Below, piece by piece: positions 34,896 to 45,624 of a DNA stretch of 64,000 nucleotides. How positions within the stretch are numbered: the stretch's first letter is position 1; every line of letters begins with the position of its first letter. Both the position numbers and the translations under genes were made by a program. Source of the stretch: Hypsibius dujardini (lineage: Eukaryota > Tardigrada > Eutardigrada > Parachela > Hypsibiidae); assembly GCA_001579985.1 (NCBI GenBank), contig LRSR01009797.1, positions 62,001 to 126,000 of the forward strand. The letters run 5' to 3'. The notes beneath the pieces were generated by a model. The model was not told where the DNA came from. It saw only the letters and a program-made list of their open reading frames with translations, and ran no database searches.

Positions 34896-35455
34896 TTGAC
34901 AACTCTCGTTGTTTGATCTTTATTTATTCTGCGTCGGCTCTAAAAATTGGTAAGTATCGTTATAAATTTTATCATTTGCCCGGTCTGTTAAGATGATCAA
35001 TAAGAACCAAGAAATTGTTCTTAGCGAGCCCCCGGGCTGTCGTGAAAATGTCGACAATATTCGTCATTCTACACCAGTTGCGCAGCACTATGAAAATAGC
35101 TGAAACACTGTCACGTTGCTTCCGAAGAGTTTGTTCGTCACACCGAAAAAACAGGTAATTAAGAGACGCATCAAACATGTTGTCAGAGTCGAGAAAGCAA
35201 TTTCTGTCTCTTGATCGAGACTGATATGAAATTGTTTTTTGTTACTCTGCTGAAAGCAAAGTAACGAACTCGTTTGTTCTTACGTAAGGCTGGTGTGTTT
35301 TCTAGAGACCGGTTCACAAGAATTGATTTCCGCAGAAATCACAAATGTACTGCATACAGTACATATCAGATGTCGACAAACAAAATTAGCAGGTTAGTGA
35401 ACCGTTCTAGTCAGGATTGCTTATTCCGCTTGTAGAAAGCAGCGACTGTTTCCAC
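34896..35455. other. Intergenic, gene E upstream / peroxidase 3' flank
   Basis: AT-rich, no exon or repeat recognised. It should contain the gene E promoter. Confidence 0.5.
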
Positions 35456-38400
35456 TTATTCGCTCAGCCATGGTCTCAGATTCCTCGGTCTAATATTGAA
35501 ACACGACAGGCGTGAATTCCTGCAACAGAGAAAATATAACTGTATAGACCACACGGTAATTATATTTTCCCAAGGGCTGCTTTAGTGACAGCAGATGCAC
35601 TCACGAATCGGAAACTGTGCGAAATACGCTGGCCTGGATGGAATTTATTCCGGCAACGTTACTGCAGAGAACACTCGCAAGAGTGGTTTGCCGAATGGCA
35701 TCGAGCTGATCTGAAAATTACCGGCCCAGATTATTATGATTGAAAGTGAAGTCTTATTGTGAAGTCATATTGTCCACATATGTAATACTTTTAGTTGAAG
35801 CAGGCTAAACGTACCATCAGTGAGGCGTGACGGCAATGGAAGATCATTCTCGTACCAGAACCGATCGCCTGAACGAAAACGTTGAAACTGCTCTCCGATT
35901 ATGCAGCTAAATGTAGGGCCGATTATACCCCCGTCCACAAAAACCTCTGCAATTCCCGCTGGGTACAGGTCAATGTCTTTCACACTTCTACAAAACATAA
36001 AAACATGAATGAAGTGATATCATCCAGCGGTAACAGACAAGTGACGAACTGCCAGTAATTGGTGCGTTTGCTCTTATTGAAATTCATAAAATAATTTCTC
36101 TTTCAGCCTAACAATATTGTAAAATATTTAGGGAGTAAAAATTCTTTGTTTTCTAAATGCTGAGCGGGGAAGCCAATCAATCTTGCTACAGAAAAATCGC
36201 TTCTCGGTAGTCCCTGACAGGTTATTTTTTCGATACGTCACTTCTAATGTATGGACAACAATTTAATAGCTGGATTGAGCTAAAGTGTGTTTCCTATGTC
36301 ATCTCACGCTTCGTTTCCGTCTGTTTTTAGGCCAGACTACTGATCGTCAATCAAATCAGTCGAACAGGTGCATTGCGTTTTCACGATGCCATAGCACAGT
36401 TAAATTTCTCCTCGACAAACGAATCAGAAATGTTCAGTTCTAAAATTTCTTGTGGGCTATTGAACGAAAAAGCTTTGTTAATTACTTCGTGATGTGACCT
36501 TGTGTTTCAATAAAAAAATGAGAATGCAAATTGTTTAGATTCGGGTTATTTGAAATCAATTTTCTATCGACTGGCCTAACTTGGAAGTGAATGCACAAAG
36601 TCACTATCTGTAGAATTCGCAATTGCTGATTATCACACCGTGGTCAACGAATCGCTGCGTTTTACTCTGGCTCCTCAATCTTTATTTTTTTCCCACCTAT
36701 CAATGACTTGTGAATGGACTTCTAAAATACTATCATTGAGAAGCTACAGTAAATATCATTTTATTTTATTTTGCTTAAGGTTTTGCCGGTCAAACAAAAC
36801 TTGCTAAACATTTCGAAAATCGGATCGATTACCACGAGACAATTTGGTTGTTGAAACACAGAAGGGGCGTTAGTCGAGAATCGAGATCTGTTTCAAAAAC
36901 TTATTCATATATTTTGGCTAATTTGTCAATCATTGTCCGGAAAAACCCGCAGTCTTTCAGTCCAGCAAAAGTATCTGCCGTCGAGAGACCACACAACTTT
37001 CTCCAGTTCATGTAAGCCGGCAGTCCATGATCTCGTCCCCGTTGTATGTTGACACTGATCAAGTCCATACCGAACAAGGAAAGAGGTGCTGCGACAACTC
37101 CGTTGTGGCACTGTTCTCCACTATCTTTCCGCTTTGGTCCGTCATGCCGCGCAGCACTTCGTCCAACATGCCCACCTGTATCGCGAAATAATTTAGTTTT
37201 TAAAAATAAAAAACAAGTACAGTATGCTGTAGCATTATATCAAAGCCCAGATTAAGTTCGAGCTAATTTTTTACTGGCATGCAGATTTTCAACGTTAAGT
37301 TTACAATTTTGTTAAACATACGAACACATTTTTCGCCTGGATTTTCTTTCTTTCTTAATCAGGTCGAGAATCGCATCACGTATTAACGCTTGTTCAACAT
37401 CAGATTTTCAACACTTTAAGCCTGATAATTTGTTCTACGGATCGGGGCTGCCTTTTTCGGAAGATATGTATCGGGTCGGGTGGAAATCCTCAAGTTCATG
37501 ATGTGTTAATAAACAACCCGATTTTCTGAGCAATGAATTAGAGATATTTATACTACCTTGTAAATTTCGTTGGCCTTGAAGAATGTGTTGCTGAGACGAA
37601 TTCCAGGAAGGGGTTGGTGTGCCCCCGATAAACGAGTGTAGACTCGTGTGGCCATAGTGTGGCCAACGCGGAAGGCAGCTGCGGAGAATTCGTTGGCCAG
37701 TCCTGTGTGAGCAAATGACCTTACTCCACTGCCACTTTTTCAAGTGCGTCGAGATATTCGAACGGACCTGCATTAACTTTAGCGTCGTAACGGTGATAAC
37801 GTCCTGACGGCATGAGATTTAAGCCCAATGTGTTCATAGCCTCTGGACCCAGTAAAACTGGAAGCCATTCCTGTAATCAATAATCACACGGTAATTTATG
37901 AGGCATTTCAACATACATCTAATTGATTGTTTTTTTCTTCGAAAGTGAGTCGGAAACGCAAATGTACCTTATTCGGAACGACTGATTCACTTAGCAAAAT
38001 CGAAAAACTTCTCAGATATTGATTGATCACCAGTACAAGAATATCAGGACCCGAAATAAATCAGAAGCAAGTTTGAAGCTTCCATCAAATATTTAAGGTA
38101 TCTTTCTTCTTTGAACTGGCCGAACTGCTCGTAAACTGTTAGACTATGACTCCCTTGTCCTTTTCTGACCAATCCTTTGATATGGAAGAAAATAATTTGA
38201 ATCACGCGACCACAGTTTTTCGCCAAAAAATATTCGTTGTCTATTACTAATTGAAGGATGCATGGGAAATATTTTGAGTGGTCGGTTACTCTTTGCAGAT
38301 ATTTAGTATTCCAAATATCGATAGCTCCTCAAAAATAAAAAATAAATGGACTTTTTATCGAATGTTACGGAGTATTACGAGCAACCAAGGCCGTTTTGCA

Positions 38401-41169
38401 GCTGTAAATCAGTATATTCCACGCCGAATACGTTTTTGGTAAAGTATATCGGTCTCAGAAAAATTGCAATGCGACATGACAAACAGTTATTGGTACTATT
38501 TTATGACTCATTTTTGATATTTCGTCACTGGAAGCCAGTCAGTCGAATTTGATTTCTGACACTGTACAAAAACAGCGTGGTTTCCCCTAATTTTTTCCCA
38601 TATGACGTCTTTTGCCGTGAGTGAAAATTTCATGTTACGTCAAGACTGCAGCTGGCAGGTGTCAGCTGATCATGTGAAGTAGAAAAACAAAAATTGAATC
38701 GTTGCATGTGACCTGCTTTATCTATTTTTTTCCTAAATCCAATTTAAAAAAAATTAAGTTTTTGGCTCACAGAAAGACTTCCAGTTAATTCATTTTCAGA
38801 ATTACATTACAGTCAAATGATCGATTACCAGCAGAAGTTATGCTTGAGTTTCGAAAATATTTTTTTCAATAAATATGGCTCCAACTGTATAGATTATTTG
38901 AACGAGTAGGTAAACTGTTCATGAATTAATCATGAGAAGGATTGCTGAAACTTACGTTGAAGACAATGTGCTGAAGCTGAGCAGCAACGATCGCGCGGGC
39001 TTCCTGGTACAGTGTTTCATCATCCCAATTGGGGTTCATTTTACTCAGGGCAAAAGCCAAACTGTTGTGCTGCCGCAACCAGAGTGAATGAAGTGTTTGA
39101 AGTCCAAGCTATCGAAACAAACTTCTAGGCTCAAATTAGGCATGACCGTTTATGTATGTAGGTCAAGTTCTTTCTTACATTCACATTACAGCGCAGGTCT
39201 CCTAAAAATCAAGTGAAACTGTCATGGAACAAATATAGAAAACTATGTGAAAACGCACTTACCAGCGAAAAAGCAGGGCTTATCTTTCGTCTGATCAAGG
39301 CAAAACATTCTGTCGATCCCTGGCAGTAAAGTCTCTCGTGGCTTTTGGGGAAACGGAATCGATACCGACATACCGCCTGTAATTTTCAAATCTTCCCGTT
39401 AATTTTTGAATTTAATTCAATCAGATTGTCCGAATATCTTTAGGTGAGTTTAATATACCATACCTTCGTCAAATGAACGCAGAGGGGGCAAACCGAAAAA
39501 TGATTCGTTTCCTTTTGTTCCGTAAACTGTATTGAGATAGGCCACATAATGGAAGTATATTTTCCTACATTTAGTCGTTGCTCAATTTACAAATACTTTT
39601 CGAAAATTTACTTTGACTGCCGTCGATGTATGCCGTCTGTTGATTAACCTGTTCACGGTAGCCGAGGTTGCAGCTTGGGGAAGGACGGAAGTGCTTCAAA
39701 TGAACTCCATACACGTTTGCCCATGCCTGAAATACAGCCAAACAATCAAAATAACAACGGAACGGCAAATATTAAAAGAATTGTCTTACTGTGAGTAAAA
39801 TGGGTCATCTCTGGGTATGTAGACTGCTTAAGAATTATAGCATGGCGAATTATCATGTCTTGCAAATAAGCGAATATTGATGTGCGAAAACCTACTTGCG
39901 CAGAAGGGGTTTACTTTGCTGCTTTTGGAACAACAGGCAAAAGGAACCTTTTCATCTCCTTGTTGAGGTTTTGCGGTACTCTAAGTGTGGCTAGGAGAAA
40001 AGTAAATTCAATAATTTGACTGTCAACATTGAATTAAAATATCATATACCGTGATGTCGTGATCCTGGAAAGACAAAAAGAAGTCATGAACATCTTTAAG
40101 GGTTGTAGCGACTTGAATGTGAGCTTACCAGAAATTGACCAAAGTGCATGAACTATAAATGCAAAATAAGCATTAGAGACTAGACTGATAGAGACAGTTG
40201 CTGCAATGAACGTTCTTCAGCCACACGCACTCAGAAATTTAGAAAAGTTGAACAAGATTAAAAACCCAGTATATAATAGACATATTTGAATGTGATTTGG
40301 TCACAATATAGATCAAAAACAAAAGAATTCGGACTACATCATTCTGGTAACCCACATTTTACTCGCATCTCAATTTGAATGGTTACCGAATTTTCTCTTC
40401 ATATCATGAATAATTAATTGCTCATCTTGAAATGCCAGTTTAAGCGGTGCCGGTTTGAATTCGAACGCGTTTCTGACTTAAAAGGCGACGGCTGAATAAT
40501 ATTGTTTGAGGGTAGCGTGAGGACGCTATCATTCTTACCATGGCAGTCCAGGTAGAGGCCGGTCGCACTGTGGTGCCCACTAGGGTGGTGCTCACGAGTC
40601 GAGCGCTAGGAAGCGGCTGGTTTCTGGAGCTCCGTCTGGGTAAATTTTCTGAGCAAAATGCATAAATTGCGAATATGGCTCAACTAATCGAATAACACTT
40701 GGTAATGTAGTGAACAGAACCACGCGTAATTGGAGATTTCACCAGTGGAAAAATAATTGGGATCGAGATGCCTTACGAAAGTCGTGAAAGCACTCCCTCT
40801 GTTTGGAAAGCAGATATTGTTGCATTTCCCAGAGTGAGTACGATACTTGCTATGCGCGCATTGTTGCTGCGCGGGCGACGGCTCAAGAAAATCCGTAATC
40901 GGTACCACAGGTCTGTAACATAATTAATGAACACAAAAATGTTAATAATAATGAACGAAATTCTTTTTTCGATAAGGTATTTAACGCCAGACTCTTCAAA
41001 GTGTGCCTTACATTTTTTCGTCATCAAGACTGCAGTTTTCGTTTTTCTGCCAGTGGTCGCCTGGGCGGACGGCATAAGAGAATTTAAACTTTGCGGCAGG
41101 TCCATCTTTCCCAGCGATGCTCTGGCGTCGGAGGATTTTGCATCTGGCATTCTGTTTCAAACAAAACAT
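35456..41169 (-). pseudogene. Animal haem peroxidase gene with micro-exons, disabled by several lesions
   Basis: About 18 exons, in order: 41169/41151-41012, 40912-40724, 40635-40539, 40152-40129, 40064-40050, 39980-39896, 39823-39790, 39726-39612, 39526-39464, 39376-39263, 39201-39179, 39108-38956, 37870-37768, 37702-37557, 37175-36905, 35988-35815, 35710-35605, 35519-35456. Family motifs: AHSKYRTHSGKCNN, QPLPSARLVS, FMHFGQFL/DHDIT (distal His), [65 protein letters not shown] (proximal His), [27 protein letters not shown]. Lesions: an in-frame TGA at 39698-39696 where CMEFI should continue with Arg; a 1-nt shift near 39680; a 1-nt shift near 37080; and a donor GT changed to AT at 36904. No signal peptide was found; the first exon may be missed. 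The intact ancestor would be secreted or granule-bound and use H2O2, for example in tyrosine cross-linking. Sequencing error is the alternative for some lesions. Confidence 0.8.
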
Positions 41170-41551
41170 CAAATTTAACTCTTAAATGCGTGGAGACGGG
41201 CCGGACAACGTCCAAGATGAATATGATCAGCAGTCAAACCGCAGAGTAAAATCATACATTTTAGCGAAAAAATAATTGGCGCAGTTGGTGGGAAAAAACA
41301 TGGACAATCTTGAATTTCGTGAAATGTCTTTGAAAAACACCAAAAAATATTTAAACGTGCTATTCTCTAATAGCGTTAATTTAACAACTGAAAATGTTGC
41401 ATACAAGACAAAAATAATTTTGTTTCTGAAAAATGTTTATTTTCATTAGTAGCGTTCGATTTCTCTAACAGCCCGACCAGTTCTACGCCTATAAAAGCGA
41501 CGTCTATTTACGTTTTATTTTACTCTTAGTATAACTCGTTGAGTGGATTAT

Positions 41552-42545
41552 TCAGGCACCCAATCGAACAGCCTCGACGAGTAATCCTGCTACATGGCTC
41601 TGGAGCTTCGCACGATTGGCAGTTAAGGCAGGCCAGTTTTGATAAGTGCTACTGTCCGTTATAAATAAAATATGGAATTATTGAAAGCTCATGTATTTTT
41701 ATGATGGAAAGACCGGCAACAATAAATGATACAAACTAAAAAATAGTGCGCAGGTAGGGCCCACCGCATGAAAAAAAAATATATCGGTCGAATACAGTTC
41801 CAAAAGAAAACAATCGCTAGAAATCGAAATAATAACCAACCAGAACACAGCACATATACAAAAGAAGTAAGAATACTGAAATGATATAAGCAAACGGGAT
41901 TGCGGACGGAAAATAAGTAACCAATAACTCCCATGCGTAATAAGGCAAGATGCTGAACATTTATTAAAATAGTAAGCATTGGCACACTTGTCCAACAAAC
42001 GAAAATTATTACAACGGCAGGCAAAATGCGCAATATGAACTTACATTTTTTTGGACAATGAGCTTGCGAAATCCTCCACAACCAAAGCGTCCTTGGCCAT
42101 CATAAGTGCATCAGGGCCCGTAGCGCCAAAAGCGTTTGATTGTGCCGCAGAAGAGGTATCACTCGTGGTGGCAAAATCTGGCTTGTCGAACTGCTTGACC
42201 GCTTTGGCGACGGCGTCCTTGAAGTGATCTTCCACGAAATCAGCAGTCACCATGACAGATTTCTGCAGCACAGTTCCAATGCGGCTCTGCAATTCTTGAG
42301 AGGCAGTTTGCCATCCGCTCCATCCCCGACCGTAGGCATCATCTTTCCAGTAGTCTGGACTGTTTTGGAAATAATTCCCGTTTCTGCTTGACGAATCAAT
42401 CGGTCGACCTCTACTACCGACATCTTGAGCGTCTGAATACACAAAAGAGCAGAGATGATGTCAAAACAAAGCGGAATCTCATCTGCTACTTACCTGCATT
42501 TTTGCATACGGCGAACAGTAGACAGCTCAACAACCACAAGGACAT
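41552..42545 (-). CDS. Gene H: small secreted protein of unknown family
   Basis: Three exons: 42545-42494, 42432-42045, 41651-41552 (179 aa). Exon 1 is a clean signal peptide, MSLWLLSCLLFAVCKNA. The mature part begins polar (DAQDVGSRGRPID, NYFQNSPDYWKDDAYGRGW) and continues into an Ala/Val/Lys-rich, probably helical region (VTADFVEDHFKDAVAKAV), then ends AGLLVEAVRLGA-stop. There are no Cys in the mature protein. Splice phases 1 and 2 are consistent. I do not recognise the family. It sits between the peroxidase locus and the Tyr-rich repeat gene, all on the minus strand. Confidence 0.8.
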
Positions 42546-44253
42546 AATTCCTGGTTTTTTTATTATAGAAAACGGTGAGGCAGAATTTAATTGTTCTTCG
42601 GTTCTTTAATTTAATTGTTTTATTTGTTCTTCGGAATGTTCTTTCTTTCTTCATCACTTGCTGCGTTTATCGTCCTGTACTTACGAGAAAAATAACCGGT
42701 ATAACAAGTCAATATTGAATGACTGCCACCCGCAAATGATTGTGAAAATTACATTTCTTAGTGGCTGTGGTAGCCGGTAACTTTGTAAAGCGACACTATC
42801 CATGTTTCGTCATCGCTTAAATTATCGGCATTCTGACGCGTAAAACTGGTCTGGTGTATTGATATGTGAAACAGTGACTGCTGCAAAATACGATTAGCAA
42901 CCGTTGAGATCGCATTGCAGTTAGCTGCTTGCGGTACGGTTTTGAGGTACGAGTAGACCAAAGAAGCGGAACTGATTCTAAATTTTCAAAAATAAATTTG
43001 TTTCTGCAGTTTGAATCACTTGACATACTGTTGAGCCCACATCGTGGCTAAAATAATTTAATTGCGATTGCGGTATGCGGTTGCATGTTTATTTTATTTT
43101 GCTTTGATGTCTTTTGGAGCACGAAGTACAAGAGAACATTTCAGGGGATTTAAATAAAATCCAGGTGTTTTTCCCCTCTTTAAATTGTGCACGACAAGGG
43201 AAAAAGTGACTGTCTGCTCGTTATAATGAAAATTAACGTATAATGCCATATTGTTCAGATATCCATTCGCTATCTATCGGTCTGCCGAGCAAAAGAATCG
43301 GAAAAAGGGATGTAGGAAAAAAAACGAGCTAAGAAATGGTATTGTACTGTTGCTTTAGCTTCGCGCACCTGTAGCGCCGCCCTCGGGTGATTTCTCCCCA
43401 CTCCTTGTGTTATGCCCGAACAGTATATACTGAAAATGCTATGTTTGTTGCGCGAAGCTAACGCGGCAGTACAGTACAGTTATTGCGTGGGCATGTCAGA
43501 TGCACAGCTGCCGCCAGCCTATAAAAACCTACGGTTATGCAACATTTTTGCTGACGTCAATCGACGCCTACTTGAATTTCAAGACTAAAATCGCTTTCGA
43601 ATGTTCAAGTCCACGTTAAAATGAACGCCGAAAATTAGGAAAAGCAGCTGGAAACGTTCAACTTGTTTTTCTCAAAAGTGCTTATGTAATTGGGTACTGA
43701 TGAACTTGTACCTGTGGCGCCCTCAATTTGCACCCGAAACGCTTGAATACATTATTTTAATGGATCAGGCATCAAAGAATGAATACTTAAGCATTTCTAA
43801 TGAATTTTTGAGAAAAACGAACAGACACCTGGTTTTGATTAATTTGGATTAGGACGTCGTCTTCTGTACCAGTAAGGAGATTTTCCGGCTGGTTACTCAT
43901 TACGGTTTTCATTTGCGCCTCATCCTCGGTTTTAAATATCCCGCTCCTAAATTTTCTAAGTCGGTTCGTCGAGAGGATAGTTATGCACGCAGATTCGTTT
44001 GTTATGAAAAAAAGGTGCTCATTGTGACGACCACTTTCGCGCCAGCGTGAACGGACACGAGCTGCATTTTGAATAGTTCCGTTCAGTGTGACAGAACAGC
44101 TTAAAAATATAATATCCGTAAATTTTTGACTCGAACAAACACATTTATTGGTATTCCAGCTAAAAGGTAATATTAAAGTCACCGACATTGTTCATGGTGG
44201 AAGGGCAAAACCCCATCTGGCACTCTTTTTCACGCTATACTAACAATGCCGTA
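42546..44253. other. Intergenic region between genes I and H
   Basis: 1.7 kb with no exon I trust. It contains a short MITE (43343-43473). A TATAAAA at about 43521 is on the plus strand, opposite to the flanking genes. Confidence 0.5.
43343..43473. mobile_element. Short MITE (~131 bp)
   Basis: The left end TGTACTGTTGCTTTAGCTTC and the complement of the right end TGTACTGCCGCGTTAGCTTC continue GCGCA on both sides. The loop is GC-richer than the flanks. No coding capacity. Confidence 0.65.
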
Positions 44254-45149
44254 TTAACTATAATTACCGAGCATCTTGGGCGATTGTGTATAGCTAAGTG
44301 GCGTCTGATAGCTAGGCGGAGTTTGATAGCTTGGAGGAGACTGATAATTAGGCGACGATTGGTAGCTGGGAGGAGCTGGATAGTTCGGAGTGGAGTAGTC
44401 ACTAGAAGTAGTTTGATAAGTTGAAGTAGTAGTGTAGTCACTGGGTGGAGCTGGATAGGTGGTAGTTGTCTCGTAACTTGGCGGAGACGTGTACTGGGGC
44501 GGAGTTGAAGATTCGTAACTTGGTGGCGACTGGTAACTGGACTGAGATTGGTAACCTGAAGGAACTTGGTAACTTTGCGACGATCGATAACCGGGAGGGG
44601 CCTGGTAGCTGGACTGGGGTTGGTATCCGGAAGGAGCCTGATAGCTTGGCGGTGACGGATAACTGGGTGGTGATTGGTAACCTCCGTTATAACCTCCGTA
44701 AGATGGAGCCGGGGCAGGAGGCTGGTAGCTTGGAGGGGACTGGTAACTGGGAGGCGATTGGTAACTGGAATATTGATTGGCCGGCGGACTTCCGTACAGA
44801 GACCGGCTGTCGGGTGCAGCACCATAGCGGGAGTATGGCGCAGGTGCTGGCGCATCATAGGGACCTAAATTTGAAAGGATATATTTAATAATTTATTGTT
44901 TCTTCTATTTCGGTAAAATAACGGCGATACAAATAATACAGACAATCAGTAGATATTAGATATAAACATCAACTTATAAATTAATGTACAAAATGCCGAT
45001 GCTCATATATATAGTTTATAGAACCTAACAGAAACTATACAAACATTGTACAAACATTACACACTGCATATACATCTTTATGTGAATCTCTTACCTGCGT
45101 AAGCAATACCAGCGCTGAGCAAGAAGACAGCAACTATTGGGGTATACAT
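44254..45149 (-). CDS. Gene I: secreted Tyr/Pro/Ser/Gln-rich repeat protein
   Basis: Two exons: 45149-45095 and 44864-44254 (221 aa), joined in phase 1 at a Gly. Signal peptide MYTPIVAVFLLSAGIAYA. The whole mature chain is built of short degenerate units such as YQSPPSY, YQAPPGY, YQPQSS and YPAPPS, with a Tyr about every four to eight residues, and ends SPKMLGNYS-stop. There are no Cys and no folded domain. Such sequences are typical of structural or cuticular matrix proteins that become cross-linked through tyrosine; that role is inference. A longer minus-strand ORF (44858-44235) in another frame is a shadow: only this frame gives the repeat, a signal exon and matching splice phase. A TTATAAAA sits about 27 bp upstream of the ATG. 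Confidence 0.9.
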
Positions 45150-45624
45150 GATTTGTGATCGTGGTTTGAGTTTTATAACAAAAATAATGAAACAAATACT
45201 GTTTTTAGATCACTGCAGGTGAAAAAATTTGAGCTGGACAAGAAGGGTGAATTTTTCTGCGGCTTTAAATGCGTACTTATATTACTTTTTTTGAATTTTT
45301 AAACAGCAAGGACCTATCCAATCTGACGTAAGTTCTCTTCAAGGCATGGGCAGTCTTGCGGATGGAACATACGTATGTTAAGAGACTAATACGTATTTGT
45401 CTCAGCCGTTTTTCTATTATGCGGTTAAACAGACCAGTCATACTTTGAATGTCGTCAGGTCTCAGCGGAAGTAATAAATTAATTTTTTTAAGCAATGACA
45501 AGGTCTGCCTACTGGGCCGATTTCACTGGCCCTTCCGTTACGCCGGTCTCAGCGCTACCAAATAAGGAGTGGGAAGTTTCTCTTGGATTTCTTCTCTAGA
45601 CCCTTCAAAAAACTAAGTCAATGA
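45150..45624. other. Gene I upstream region
   Basis: Contains the TTATAAAA noted for gene I. Nothing else recognised. Confidence 0.4.

Noticed and set aside
41169-41300. Signal-peptide-like MILLCGLTADHIHLG upstream of the peroxidase
   Set aside because: No donor gives a phase that joins to the first recognised peroxidase exon, so not included.
44235-44858. 207-codon ORF on - in a different frame from gene I
   Set aside because: Only the gene I frame shows the YQSPPSY repeat, a signal exon and the correct phase. The long alternative frame is a by-product of the repeat.
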